A stretch of DNA of 64,000 nt, from positions 186,001-250,000 of the forward strand of contig NZ_JAHKKS010000001.1 of NCBI RefSeq assembly GCF_019737615.1, read 5' to 3'. Under the pieces are notes generated by a model. The model was not told the DNA's origin. It searched no databases and saw only the letters and a list, made by a program, of their open reading frames with translations. Shown here piece after piece: positions 18,061 through 26,879 of the stretch. The stretch is from Sphingobium xanthum. GTDB taxonomy: Bacteria; Pseudomonadota; Alphaproteobacteria; Sphingomonadales; Sphingomonadaceae. The position numbers and the translations under genes were made by a program. The first letter of the stretch is position 1. Every line of letters starts with the position of its first letter.

Positions 18061-18216
18061 GCTCGCGCCCCCAATCGGGGTGCATCATAGCGTTTATAAT
18101 GGGGTGGCCAAGCGCATCGGCCATTTCACGTTCGCGTCTGTCGATGCGATCGATGCCTGTGCCTAGCAATCGCCTGGCTTTGCTGGAAACTGCCGAGAGA
18201 GATGGCGCCGGGAACA

Positions 18217-18234
18217 GACAGGGCCGGCCCTGTC
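18217..18234. repeat. Perfect 18-bp palindrome downstream of the IclR gene
   Basis: GACAGGGCC followed directly by its complement GGCCCTGTC, in the 209-bp gap between the IclR stop and the DUF2339 start. A second weaker stem (GGCCG-N6-CGGCC on the minus strand, near 18248-18263) lies closer to the IclR stop. They may end IclR transcription or bind a protein. Confidence 0.45.
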
Positions 18235-18269
18235 AGCCAATCAAACGGGCCGACCTTCCGGCCGCCCCG

Positions 18270-19106
18270 TCAGGCCGCGTGGCGATCCGTCTGGCGTGCC
18301 GTACCGGACTTGTGCGCCCGCCGCTGGCTCTCGATTTCCTGCGAGATGTTCCGAGCCACAGCGGTGATCAGCGGCACATATTGATCGAGCGCTTGTTGCA
18401 CTGGCATCGCAGCCGACAGCCATGTCATGCCGAGGCTGCCGACGAGCCGGCCCCGTTCGAAAACCGGCACCGCAAGTCCGCCTGTCAGCGGGAAGTTTTC
18501 GGTGTCGCGCGTCGCATAGCCCTGTTCGCGCACCTGCTTGAGCATGCGCTTTGTGGCCCTGACGTCCTGCGCCAATTGGTCCACGGCTTTGGTGCTGTGT
18601 CGGATCACGTCCAGATAGGCTTTCTGCTCGCTCGGCGAGCAATGCGCGAGGAACGCGCGCCCGAGTGCATAGCCGACGAAACTGAGACGAAGGCCGAGAG
18701 TCGAGTGGGCAAGCGTGAGCGAGGTGTGCGGAATCGTGCTGGCGCGAACGACTATTGCATCAATGTCCGGCATCCCGAAGGCGAGCGGCCAGCCTTCGCG
18801 CCGCGTGAACTCGATCATCAGGCTTTCGGCGACATCGACGATCAGCGGCTCGTGCGGGAAACCCTCGGAGAGCGAGCGTGTGCGGCCGAGCAAGCGATAG
18901 GCGCCGTAACTCCCCGTTTGTGTGACCAGACCGCCTGCTTCCAGCGTGCGGAGCAGCCGCACCAGCGACGGCTTGGGCAATCCGGTGTCGCGATGGAGAT
19001 CCTGAAGTGTGGAGAGGGGGCGCCGGTTGAGCGCCTCGATCAATGCGATCGCACGCTCGACGGACCGGACGCTTTCGCTGCTCTTCTCTCTCTCATCTTG
19101 TTTCAT
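18270..19106 (-). CDS. IclR-family transcriptional regulator
   Basis: A 278-residue regulator. An N-terminal winged HTH (SVRSVERAIALIEALNRRPL then LQDLHRDTGLPKPSLVRLL) is followed by the IclR effector domain (GYALGRAFLAHCSP, GGLAVPVF, GSLGMTW). IclR proteins of this type (MhpR/PcaR class) control aromatic or small-acid catabolism. The frame extends to 19235, but MKQDEREK at 19106 starts just before the HTH as usual. Divergent from the MarR gene at 19399; the 292-bp gap holds dyads suitable for both. The regulated genes and effector are unknown. Confidence 0.88.
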   Translation of the reverse strand: MKQDEREKSSESVRSVERAIALIEALNRRPLSTLQDLHRDTGLPKPSLVRLLRTLEAGGLVTQTGSYGAYRLLGRTRSLSEGFPHEPLIVDVAESLMIEFTRREGWPLAFGMPDIDAIVVRASTIPHTSLTLAHSTLGLRLSFVGYALGRAFLAHCSPSEQKAYLDVIRHSTKAVDQLAQDVRATKRMLKQVREQGYATRDTENFPLTGGLAVPVFERGRLVGSLGMTWLSAAMPVQQALDQYVPLITAVARNISQEIESQRRAHKSGTARQTDRHAA

Positions 19107-19151
19107 GAACAGATACTCTAACCCCGGTACGCGAGGCGGACCCTTTCGGAG

Positions 19152-19224
19152 TTCCGCTACGCGAAAATGCGCGCAAGCCAACGGTGCCGCAATCCATATA
19201 GGCCGATGTTTCGCTAGTCGGAAA
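19152..19224. promoter_or_regulatory. Two IclR-box-like dyads upstream of the IclR gene
   Basis: TTCCGCTACGCGAA at 19152-19165 and TTTCGCTAGTCGGAAA at 19209-19224 share TTYCGCTA-N2-CG-GAA character, like the 14-17 bp dyads bound by IclR regulators. They lie about 50 and 110 bases upstream of the IclR start, consistent with autoregulation. Inference from pattern. Confidence 0.4.
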
Positions 19225-19317
19225 GAAGCCTTCAAAGTTCAACCGCCAGCCGCCCGATTTTCGTTGCAGCGGGCGCTGTCGCGAGACGCTGATGCAGTTT
19301 TGCAACGCCACGACATA

Positions 19318-19371
19318 AGATAATTTAGGAAACACATTATCTCTTTTTGCAACTGTATCGAGCGGATACAG
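19318..19371. promoter_or_regulatory. Two operator-like inverted repeats upstream of the MarR gene
   Basis: AGATAAT-N11-ATTATCT (19318-19342) and CTGTATC-N5-GATACAG (19353-19371). The second lies 28-46 bases before the GTG start at 19399, the usual place for a MarR autorepression site. Confidence 0.5.
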
Positions 19372-19398
19372 ACGGCGCCCGTAGGAGAGGTGCGGGCG

Positions 19399-19902
19399 GT
19401 GAAACTTGCCGACATACTGGGCTATCAGCTCGACATGACGCACTGCGCGGCGCTGCGCTGCCTCAATCGCCATCTGGCGGCGGAGACGCTGCGGCCTGCC
19501 GACACGACGGCGCTGCTGCTTGCGCGCGAGCAGCCCGGCTGCGATCAGACCCTGCTCGGCCGCTTGCTCGCGGGCAACCGCTCGGTCGGCATGAAGGTCG
19601 CAAGCCGCCTGGAAACGCGGGGCCTGCTGACGCGGGGCGCGGGGCGGGACCGTCGCAGCAAGGGGCTCTTCATCACCGCACAAGGCGAGGACGCTCTCAC
19701 TGCCGTGCTGCGCCGGCACGAGGCGGCCGAGCAGCTGCTGGCGAAACATCTGGACATTGGCGAGCGCGAGCAACTGCTCGGCCTGCTCGGCAAAGTGCAA
19801 CGGGCTGTCGATGAGGAAGAGGCCGACCTCCGGCAAGACACCGCAAACTCGGAACCAACCGGCCAGACGTCACAGCAAACATCACATACGGCGGCGGCCT
19901 GA
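19399..19902 (+). CDS. MarR-family transcriptional regulator
   Basis: A 167-residue winged-helix regulator. A central HTH/wing (DQTLLGRLLAGNRSVGMKVA then SRLETRGLLTRGAGRDRRSK and LFITAQGEDAL) shows the MarR D-x-R-RR-x-K wing motif. The start is a GTG at 19399 with GGAGAGG 8 bases upstream; an in-frame GTG at 19390 overlaps that ribosome site. The TonB receptor gene starts 42 bases downstream in the same direction, so the two may form one unit. The C-terminal Gln/Thr-rich tail is probably disordered. Confidence 0.85.
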   Translation: MKLADILGYQLDMTHCAALRCLNRHLAAETLRPADTTALLLAREQPGCDQTLLGRLLAGNRSVGMKVASRLETRGLLTRGAGRDRRSKGLFITAQGEDALTAVLRRHEAAEQLLAKHLDIGEREQLLGLLGKVQRAVDEEEADLRQDTANSEPTGQTSQQTSHTAAA

Positions 19903-19944
19903 AGTCGATCGCCGAATATCGAAACTTGAATGGAGGGAGAACCC

Positions 19945-22488
19945 ATGAACACCAAATTGCTCTATCTTTGCTCGTCGGCGCTTGCGCTGGCGATGCCGTC
20001 GATCGCGTGGGCACAGGCAGCGGAGCAGGCCGGCACGGCCGAGGCGGACGACAGCCAGACCGACGAGATCGTGGTCACTGCGCAGTTCCGCGCGCAGAAC
20101 CTGCAGGACACGCCGATCGCCATCACCGCCGTCAACTCGGCCATGCTGGAATCGCGCAGCCAGACCGACATCAGCCAGGTCGCCAACCAGGCGCCGTCCG
20201 TGACGCTCAAGCCACAGGGCGCCGCCTTCGGTCCCTCGCTCGGCGCGAACATCCGCGGCGTCGGCCAGTTCGACTTCAACCCCGCGCTGGAGCCGGGCGT
20301 CGGCTTCTATGTCGACGACGTCTATTATGCGACGCTGACCGGCTCGATCCTCGACCTGCTCGATCTCGACCGTGTCGAGCTGCTGCGCGGCCCGCAGGGC
20401 ACGCTCGCCGGCCGTAACTCGATCGGCGGCGCGGTGAAGCTCTATTCGAAGAAGCCGGAAGGCACGAACACGGGCAGCATCACGGCCGCTTATGGCAGCC
20501 GCAACCGCCTCGACCTGCGCGCCAGCGCGGACTTCAACCTCGCTCCGGGCGTCGATGTCCGCATCGCCGGCGTCGCGAAGAAGCAGGAGGGCTATGTGGA
20601 CCGCCTCGACTTCGGCTGTGTCTATCCGGCCGGCGGCTCGGCGACCTTCACGCGCCCCTACACGATCAACGGCGCATCGGGCACGTTCCAGGTGAACCCG
20701 GCCGGCGGCGTCCCCGCCAAGACCAACCGCCCGGACTGCCTCATCGCGAAGGAAGGCGAAGTCGGCTACATCGCGGGACGCGCCCAGCTGCGCTTCCGTC
20801 CGACCGACACGATCGATATCAACATCATCGGCGACTATACAGAGGATGACCGCACAGCTGCCGGCTCGGTGCTGCTCCTGCGGAGCTATCCCAATGGCGA
20901 AGTGGCGAGCCCGCGCTTCCCGCTGCCGCTGATCCCGGCCACCGGATCGTCGCCGGCGCAGAACTATGCCACTGCCTCGGCGCCCGGTCGCGACATCAAT
21001 CCCTATGCGGCGCCCGACGCGCTGCTGGCTTATGACAACCGCTTCGTCTGTGGCCAATATTGCAACTATGCGAGCTACGACATGCCCGCGGACGGCAATT
21101 TCCGTTCATCCTCGGGTGACGGCCGTGTCCGCTTCAGCGGCTGGGGCATCTCCGGTCAGATCGAATGGGAACTGGGCGCCAATCTGCAGCTGAACTCGAT
21201 CACCGCGTTCCGCAAGTACACGTCCAACTTCTCGAACGACAATGACGTGTCGCCGATGGCGCACAGCCTCGGTTATGGTCCGCTGACCTTCCGCTTCTTC
21301 AGCCAGGAGCTGCGGCTCAACGGCTCGATCGGCGACACGATCGAGTATACGGTCGGCGGCTATTACAGCGACCAGAAGTCGGTCTACACCTCGTTCCAGG
21401 ACCTGCGCTCCTCGGGCCTGCAGTTCCAGCAGAGCGATCCGGTCGATGCCGACAGCAAGGCGGCGTTCGCCCACATCTCGTGGAACCCGATCGATCCGCT
21501 GACGCTGACCGGCGGCATCCGCTATACCAAGGAATCGAAGACCTATCAGTATATCCGCCAGCGGCCGTACAATGATCCGACCTCGGTCACTGCCAATGCC
21601 GTGCTGCCGCTCAACGGCACGATCGGCCGCTACAGCGGCGAGCGCGTCGATTACCGCGCCAACGTCCAGTATGCGTTCACCGACGACGTGATGGGCTATG
21701 CGCAGTTCTCGACGGGCTTCAAGGGCGGCGGCGTCAATCCGCGTCCCTTCTTCGTCCAGCAGGCGTTGTCCTTTGGGCCGGAGACGCTGGATTCGTATGA
21801 AGTCGGCCTCAAGACCGATCTGTTCGATCGCAAGCTGCGCTTCAACGTCGCTGCTTTCTTCTCGAAGTATAAGGGCATCCAGCTTTCGCTCGGTAACTGC
21901 ACGGCGATCACCGGTGCCGGCTTCGGCGCGCCTTGCGCCCTGCCGGTCAATGCCGGCGACGCCGACATCAAGGGCATCGAGGTGGAGACCACGTTCCGTC
22001 CGGTCGAGGGCATGACCATCGACGCGGCGCTGAGCTATCTGGACTTCGAGTATAAGCGCTTCGGCACCTACACCGCTGGCGCCACGACCGTCGCCGTGGG
22101 TGGCCCCACCAACCTCAACGGCCCGCAATATGGCGACTATGCGCCCTATACGCCGAAGTGGAAGTGGAGCGTGGGCGTTCAGTACGAGATTCCGCTCGGT
22201 AACGCGGGCTCGCTGACGCCGCGTGTCGATGGCTCGTATCAGAGCAAGGTCTACACGGTCTCGGCCAACCGTCCGAGCAACCGCATCGATGCCTATGGCA
22301 CGGCCAATGCGCGTCTGACCTGGCGCAATGCGGACGAGGATCTCGACGTGTCGCTCGAGGTCACCAACCTGTTCGACGAATATTATCTGCTCACCCTGTA
22401 CGACCAGACGGTCGGCGGTCAGGGCTATGCCAACGGCCAGCCCGGCCGTCCGCGCGAATGGGCGGTGAGCGTCAAGAAGAAGTTCTGA
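19945..22488 (+). CDS. TonB-dependent receptor
   Basis: An 847-residue outer membrane receptor. Signal peptide (MNTKLLYLCSSALALAMPSI then AWAQ), a TonB box region (DEIVVTAQFR), plug domain (QDTPIAITAVNSAMLESRSQ, RVELLRGPQGTLAGRNSIGG) and a 22-strand barrel ending in the aromatic signal SVKKKF. GGAGGGAG lies 7 bases before the ATG at 19945. This sphingomonad class often imports catabolic substrates rather than iron, and no iron box precedes it; it follows a MarR gene, so substrate-induced expression is plausible. The ligand is unknown. Confidence 0.9.
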   Translation: MNTKLLYLCSSALALAMPSIAWAQAAEQAGTAEADDSQTDEIVVTAQFRAQNLQDTPIAITAVNSAMLESRSQTDISQVANQAPSVTLKPQGAAFGPSLGANIRGVGQFDFNPALEPGVGFYVDDVYYATLTGSILDLLDLDRVELLRGPQGTLAGRNSIGGAVKLYSKKPEGTNTGSITAAYGSRNRLDLRASADFNLAPGVDVRIAGVAKKQEGYVDRLDFGCVYPAGGSATFTRPYTINGASGTFQVNPAGGVPAKTNRPDCLIAKEGEVGYIAGRAQLRFRPTDTIDINIIGDYTEDDRTAAGSVLLLRSYPNGEVASPRFPLPLIPATGSSPAQNYATASAPGRDINPYAAPDALLAYDNRFVCGQYCNYASYDMPADGNFRSSSGDGRVRFSGWGISGQIEWELGANLQLNSITAFRKYTSNFSNDNDVSPMAHSLGYGPLTFRFFSQELRLNGSIGDTIEYTVGGYYSDQKSVYTSFQDLRSSGLQFQQSDPVDADSKAAFAHISWNPIDPLTLTGGIRYTKESKTYQYIRQRPYNDPTSVTANAVLPLNGTIGRYSGERVDYRANVQYAFTDDVMGYAQFSTGFKGGGVNPRPFFVQQALSFGPETLDSYEVGLKTDLFDRKLRFNVAAFFSKYKGIQLSLGNCTAITGAGFGAPCALPVNAGDADIKGIEVETTFRPVEGMTIDAALSYLDFEYKRFGTYTAGATTVAVGGPTNLNGPQYGDYAPYTPKWKWSVGVQYEIPLGNAGSLTPRVDGSYQSKVYTVSANRPSNRIDAYGTANARLTWRNADEDLDVSLEVTNLFDEYYLLTLYDQTVGGQGYANGQPGRPREWAVSVKKKF

Positions 22489-22555
22489 TCCAGCTGGGAG
22501 AGCCGGGCCTTCCGGTCCGGCGCCTGCCGTCCGCCATCCGGCGGAGACCTTTCGG

Positions 22556-22590
22556 GAGCCGCCGCGCCAATGGGCGCGGCGGCTCTTTTT
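22556..22590 (+). terminator. Strong intrinsic terminator after the TonB receptor
   Basis: A perfect 13-bp stem (GAGCCGCCGCGCC with GGCGCGGCGGCTC), 4-base loop, followed by TTTTT. Confidence 0.92.
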
Positions 22591-22642
22591 GTGGCCTCGG
22601 CATCCGCCAGAGCAAAGAAAACAAAGCGGAAATGCATTTGTT

Positions 22643-22668
22643 GCAAATGATATTGACTCGCATTATGC
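22643..22668 (+). promoter_or_regulatory. Iron box (Fur-type) before the siderophore receptor
   Basis: GCAAATGATATTGACTCGCA followed by TTATGC, similar to the alphaproteobacterial iron-regulator targets with AATGATA-type hexamers. It is close in sequence to the box at 36194 before the haem receptor. It lies about 40-60 bases upstream of the start codon. Confidence 0.65.
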
Positions 22669-22705
22669 GATTCATCGCTCGTTTATAACAATGCTCAGGG
22701 ACGTC

Positions 22706-24784
22706 ATGAAATTCGCCAAAACCGCTCTCCTCGCCTGCACCATGTTCACCGCTTTCCCGGCTTGCGCTGAGGATGGAGCCGATGCGGAGACCCCGCGGAG
22801 CGACATCATCGTGACCGGCGCACGCGAGGTGAGCATGGCCGGCACGAAGACGGACACGCCGCTCATCGAGACGCCGCAGCCGGTTACGATCGTCAGTTCC
22901 GACGTCTATCTGGCGCAGGGCGCGGTCTCGATCGCCGATACGTTGCGCTATGTCGCGGGCGTGCAGGCCAATAATTACGGGCCGGACAGTCGCGTGGACG
23001 GCAGCTTCATTCGCGGCATCGATCCGCTGCAGTTCCGCGACGGCATGCGCGACCTATTCAGCTATTATGCCAGCATCCGCTCCGATCCCTATAATTTCAG
23101 CCAGATCGAAGTGGTGCGTGGGCCGGCCTCGGTGCTGTTCGGCTCGGGCTCGCTGGGCGGCCTGATCAACATGGTCTCCAAGCGGCCGCAATATGAGTTC
23201 GGTGGCGAGGTCTCGGTTCGCTACGGGTCGTTCGATCGCAAGGAGGCGCTCGCGGATATAACGGGGCCGATTACGGGCAATCTGGCGGCGCGCGTCGTTG
23301 CGCGCGTGCGCGACGCCAACAGCCAGACGGACCATGTGCCGGACGATCGCATCATGCTCGCGCCGTCGCTGAGCTGGCGGCCCGGCGCGAATACCGAGCT
23401 GACGCTGATCGGCCTCTACCAGGAGGATGACGGCGGCTCGACCGCACAGTTCCTGCCGTTGTACGGTACGCTCTATGGCAATCCCAATGGCGAGCTGCCG
23501 CACGACCGCTTCATCGGCAAGCCCGGCTGGGACCGCTATGACGGGCGGTTGCTGCAAGGCACGGCGATGCTCGACCAGCGTTTCGGCGAGGGGAAGCTCA
23601 GCCTCAAGGCGCGCTATATCGACAGCGATCTCACTTACCTGACCCATTATCCGGACAATTACTCCAATCCGACCGACCCGTTCCTCGATCCGGCCAAGCG
23701 GGTGATGGGCCTCTATGTCGATGGCAGCATTGCGCGGATGGAGATCTTTTCGACCGACAATAATTTCCAGTACCGTTTCAACACCGGTGCGCAGATCGAG
23801 CATGTGCTGCTCGCCGGCATCGATTATAGCTGGAACAAGGTGCGCAAGACCGGCGGCTTCGCGCTCGAGACGATCGACGTCTATGCTCCCGACTATGCCG
23901 CGCTCTCCGATTATGGCGGTGGGCTACCCGAGCCGACCTATTCGGCCGAGGACACCAGCCAGAACCAGACGGGCTTCTACGTGCAGGACCAGATCCGCTT
24001 GTGGGACCGGGTCTCGGTCGTGCTCGGCGCGCGGCACGACCATGTCCGCACGCAGGCGAGCGGCGGCGCTGTGGAGAGCGCCAATGCGACGACCTTCCGC
24101 GCCGGCGTCATCGGCGAGCTGGTGCCGGGCGTCTCGCCTTTCTTCAGTTACACCGAATCCTTTCAGCCGATCCCCGGCGACGGCACCGGCCGGATCTTTC
24201 GCCCGACGCGCGGCAACCAGTTCGAGGGCGGCGTCAAGTTCCACCCGGACGACGCCACCCTGCTCACGATCACCGGCTATTACATCAAGGAGAACAACCG
24301 CCTGATCGACGATCCGGCCAAGCCGCAGCAGCGCATCCAGGCAGGCAAGAGCACTTCCAAGGGGTTCGAGATCGAGGCCAGCCGGAGGCTGCCGGGCGAT
24401 TACGAGCTCATCGCCAATTACAGTTACAACGAGGCCTATCTCGACGAGTTCGGCAAGCAGCTGGACAATGTGCCCAAGGTGAATGCCTCCGTCTGGGGCA
24501 CCAAGAACTTCGACCTCGGCGAGGCGCGAAGCCTGCGGATCGGTGCCGGCGTGCGGCATAGCGCCGCCAACTGGTCGTTCGGCGCCGCCTTCCCGAGCGG
24601 CGTGCGCACGCCCGCCTATACGCTGGTCGATGCGCTGGTGGAGCTGAACTGGCAGCGCTGGCAGATCGCGCTCAACGCCACCAATCTGTTCGACAAGCGC
24701 TATTATTCGGCTTGTCTGGCGCGCGGCGATTGCTTCAACGGTGCGGACCGCAACATCTACGCGACGCTGAGCTACCGCTTCTGA
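22706..24784 (+). CDS. TonB-dependent siderophore receptor
   Basis: A 692-residue receptor for a ferric siderophore. Signal peptide (MKFAKTALLACTMFTAFPAC then AEDG), TonB box (DIIVTGAREV), plug with the siderophore-class motifs TPQPVTIVSSDVY, ADTLRYVAGVQANNYGPDSR and VVRGPASVLFGSGSLGGLIN, and a barrel ending ATLSYRF. I prefer the ATG at 22706, with AGGGA 4-5 bases upstream, over 22691. An iron box lies at 22643. The stop overlaps the next ATG by one base, forming an operon with a small membrane protein and a PepSY protein. Confidence 0.92.
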   Translation: MKFAKTALLACTMFTAFPACAEDGADAETPRSDIIVTGAREVSMAGTKTDTPLIETPQPVTIVSSDVYLAQGAVSIADTLRYVAGVQANNYGPDSRVDGSFIRGIDPLQFRDGMRDLFSYYASIRSDPYNFSQIEVVRGPASVLFGSGSLGGLINMVSKRPQYEFGGEVSVRYGSFDRKEALADITGPITGNLAARVVARVRDANSQTDHVPDDRIMLAPSLSWRPGANTELTLIGLYQEDDGGSTAQFLPLYGTLYGNPNGELPHDRFIGKPGWDRYDGRLLQGTAMLDQRFGEGKLSLKARYIDSDLTYLTHYPDNYSNPTDPFLDPAKRVMGLYVDGSIARMEIFSTDNNFQYRFNTGAQIEHVLLAGIDYSWNKVRKTGGFALETIDVYAPDYAALSDYGGGLPEPTYSAEDTSQNQTGFYVQDQIRLWDRVSVVLGARHDHVRTQASGGAVESANATTFRAGVIGELVPGVSPFFSYTESFQPIPGDGTGRIFRPTRGNQFEGGVKFHPDDATLLTITGYYIKENNRLIDDPAKPQQRIQAGKSTSKGFEIEASRRLPGDYELIANYSYNEAYLDEFGKQLDNVPKVNASVWGTKNFDLGEARSLRIGAGVRHSAANWSFGAAFPSGVRTPAYTLVDALVELNWQRWQIALNATNLFDKRYYSACLARGDCFNGADRNIYATLSYRF

Positions 24785-25362
24785 TGACCGGAAATGCCTT
24801 GATCCTGACGGCGGCGGCCGCTGCCGCCGCAAGCGTCGGCCTGCTTCGCTATGCTTGGAGTCTTGCCCGGCGCTCCATGGCGCTGAATGCGCTCGGCTGG
24901 GGCCTGCTGCTGCTCGCGCTCGTTCTGGGCGCGATGTCGGACGGGGCCTGGGGTATGGCTGTCGTTTCGGCGGTCGCGACCGCCGTCGCGATGGCGGTTC
25001 TGACCCATGCCGCGATCACGGCGCCGCCCGCCAGGGTGGCCGCCTCCAATCGCCGCGCAAATATGCTGCCCGAGGGTAAGGAGCCGAAGCGGATCGGCGA
25101 GCGGTTTCTGACATTCCTCATCGCCGTGCCGCTGGCCTTCATCGTTTCCGTGCTGATCGGCATGGCGAGCCGGATCGCGGCAGCCGGCGCGGGGCTGCAC
25201 GAGGCGGACAGCAATGCGTTGATGCTGCTGATCGTCCCGCTGGTCTGGACTTTGCTGGCGACGGTGCTGCTCGTCTGGCCGGCGCGTCGGATGCAATTCG
25301 CTGTCCTGCTGTTGCCGGGGCTTGCCTGTGCGGGGCTTCTTGCGGTGAGTATCGTGCGATGA
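24784..25362 (+). CDS. Unidentified small membrane protein of the siderophore receptor operon
   Basis: A 192-residue protein with about six hydrophobic segments: two near the N-terminus, one at about 55-75, then after a basic cytoplasmic stretch (NRRANMLPEGKEPKRIGE) three more. It is not recognised beyond the general pattern of small membrane partners of siderophore receptors (such as the DUF3649/DUF3325 proteins of other bacteria). The start at 24784 overlaps the receptor stop (TGATG), and the 3' end overlaps the PepSY gene by 4 bases, so it is tightly coupled to both and probably helps iron release or transport. Confidence 0.8.
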   Translation: MTGNALILTAAAAAAASVGLLRYAWSLARRSMALNALGWGLLLLALVLGAMSDGAWGMAVVSAVATAVAMAVLTHAAITAPPARVAASNRRANMLPEGKEPKRIGERFLTFLIAVPLAFIVSVLIGMASRIAAAGAGLHEADSNALMLLIVPLVWTLLATVLLVWPARRMQFAVLLLPGLACAGLLAVSIVR

Positions 25363-26708
25363 ACCAGATCCTTCACAAGAGCACCGTGCAACGGGGCCTT
25401 TCCGCGCATGCAGCGCTCGGCCTGCTGGCCGGGGCGCTGGTCTATCTCGTCTGCCTCACCGGCACGCTCAGCGTCTTCTACGAGGAGTGGCAGCGGCTGG
25501 AGCAGCCGGTCGCCCCGGAAATGGCGCACATCTCGCCGGCCGCGGTGCAGGCGGGTGTCGAGGCCGTCCTGGCGAGCGAGAAGGGCAAGACGCCGACCAC
25601 GCATCTCTATGTGCATATGCCCGCCGATGCTGTGCCGCGCACGACCATCACGACCGATCATGGTGCGGTGCATGTTGATGCGCGCGGCGCGGTCGTCGGG
25701 CCGGAGCAGATCGGCTGGTCCGACTTTCTGGTGCAGCTCCATTATACGCTCAACCTGCCGTCGCTGGTCGGCATCAGCATCGTGGGCGTGCTGGGCGTGA
25801 TGATGCTGGCGCTGTCGGTCACGGGCGTGATCGCGCATCCTCGCATCTTCCGCGATGCCTTCCGCCTGCGCAGCCGGGACAAGGGCGGCGTGGGCCTCGC
25901 CGACTGGCACAACCGGCTCGGCGTCTGGACGCTGCCGTTCGCCATCGCCATCGCGCTTACCGGGGCGATGATCGGCCTTGCGACGCTCAATGCCTATGGC
26001 ATGGCGGCAGGCTTCTACAAGGGCGACATCGAGGCGGTCTATGCCCCGATCTTCGGCGGCGAGGCGAAGCCCGATCCGGCGCCGGGCAAGGTGCCGAACG
26101 TGGCGGCGGCGCTCAGCGACATAGCGACGCGCTTTCCTCACGTGCGGCCCACTTATGTCGTGCTGCACGATCCGGGCACGAAGGGGCAGCATGTCCAGAT
26201 CATCGCTGAGCATGACCGCCGGCTGATCTACGGCGACAATTATAATTACGACGCCGACGGGCGCTATCACGGGCATGCCGGGCTGTCGGACGGACATGTC
26301 GGGCAGCAGATGGCAGCCTCGACCTATAATCTGCACTTCGGCAATTTCGGAGGGCTGCCGGTCAAGATCGCCTGGTTCGTGTTCGGTCTGGCGGTGACGG
26401 TGGTGAGCGGGACGGGTGTCTCGATCTGGCTCGGCAAGCGCGAGCGGCGGGGATACGACCATCCGCGGCTGAGCGCGCTCTGGGCGGGCGTGGTCTGGGG
26501 TTTCCCGCTGGCGCTGACGGCGACCTTCCTGGCGCGGCTGGTGATCGGCAACGGCGCGCCTTTGGTGGCGATCTTCTGGGGGCTGAGCGCGACCATCGTG
26601 CTGCTGGCGCTCGTTATGGCGCGGCGGGCTCTGGTCGGCGCCTGGCTGCGACCGGCGCTGGGAGGCGGGATCCTTGCGACGATCGCGGCGGCGGCGCTGC
26701 ACCTGTAG
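25359..26708 (+). CDS. PepSY-associated membrane protein (ferric siderophore reductase-like)
   Basis: A 449-residue protein with an N-terminal TM helix (HAALGLLAGALVYLVCLTGT), a periplasmic PepSY region, a central pair of TM helices flanking WHNRLGVWTLPFAIAIALTG with conserved histidines, a second large periplasmic part, and three C-terminal TM helices. This is the PepSY_TM family, whose members (for example FpvG and PiuB) act in reductive release of iron from siderophores. Last gene of the iron-regulated three-gene unit. Confidence 0.85.
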   Translation: MNQILHKSTVQRGLSAHAALGLLAGALVYLVCLTGTLSVFYEEWQRLEQPVAPEMAHISPAAVQAGVEAVLASEKGKTPTTHLYVHMPADAVPRTTITTDHGAVHVDARGAVVGPEQIGWSDFLVQLHYTLNLPSLVGISIVGVLGVMMLALSVTGVIAHPRIFRDAFRLRSRDKGGVGLADWHNRLGVWTLPFAIAIALTGAMIGLATLNAYGMAAGFYKGDIEAVYAPIFGGEAKPDPAPGKVPNVAAALSDIATRFPHVRPTYVVLHDPGTKGQHVQIIAEHDRRLIYGDNYNYDADGRYHGHAGLSDGHVGQQMAASTYNLHFGNFGGLPVKIAWFVFGLAVTVVSGTGVSIWLGKRERRGYDHPRLSALWAGVVWGFPLALTATFLARLVIGNGAPLVAIFWGLSATIVLLALVMARRALVGAWLRPALGGGILATIAAAALHL

Positions 26709-26879
26709 GTTTGGATCGGCAGTCCATAAATTAGGGCTGTCCGACAGCCTTCGACCCATGGCACGATCGGATCGAGCTCTTTCTCAGGTCAGAAAATCCC
26801 GTCTCGCGCCGCCAGTGGCGGTGCGGAAGAACAAGCGCGAAAGTGTGACCTTTGTGACCTTTGGCTCAAAACCGCGGTT

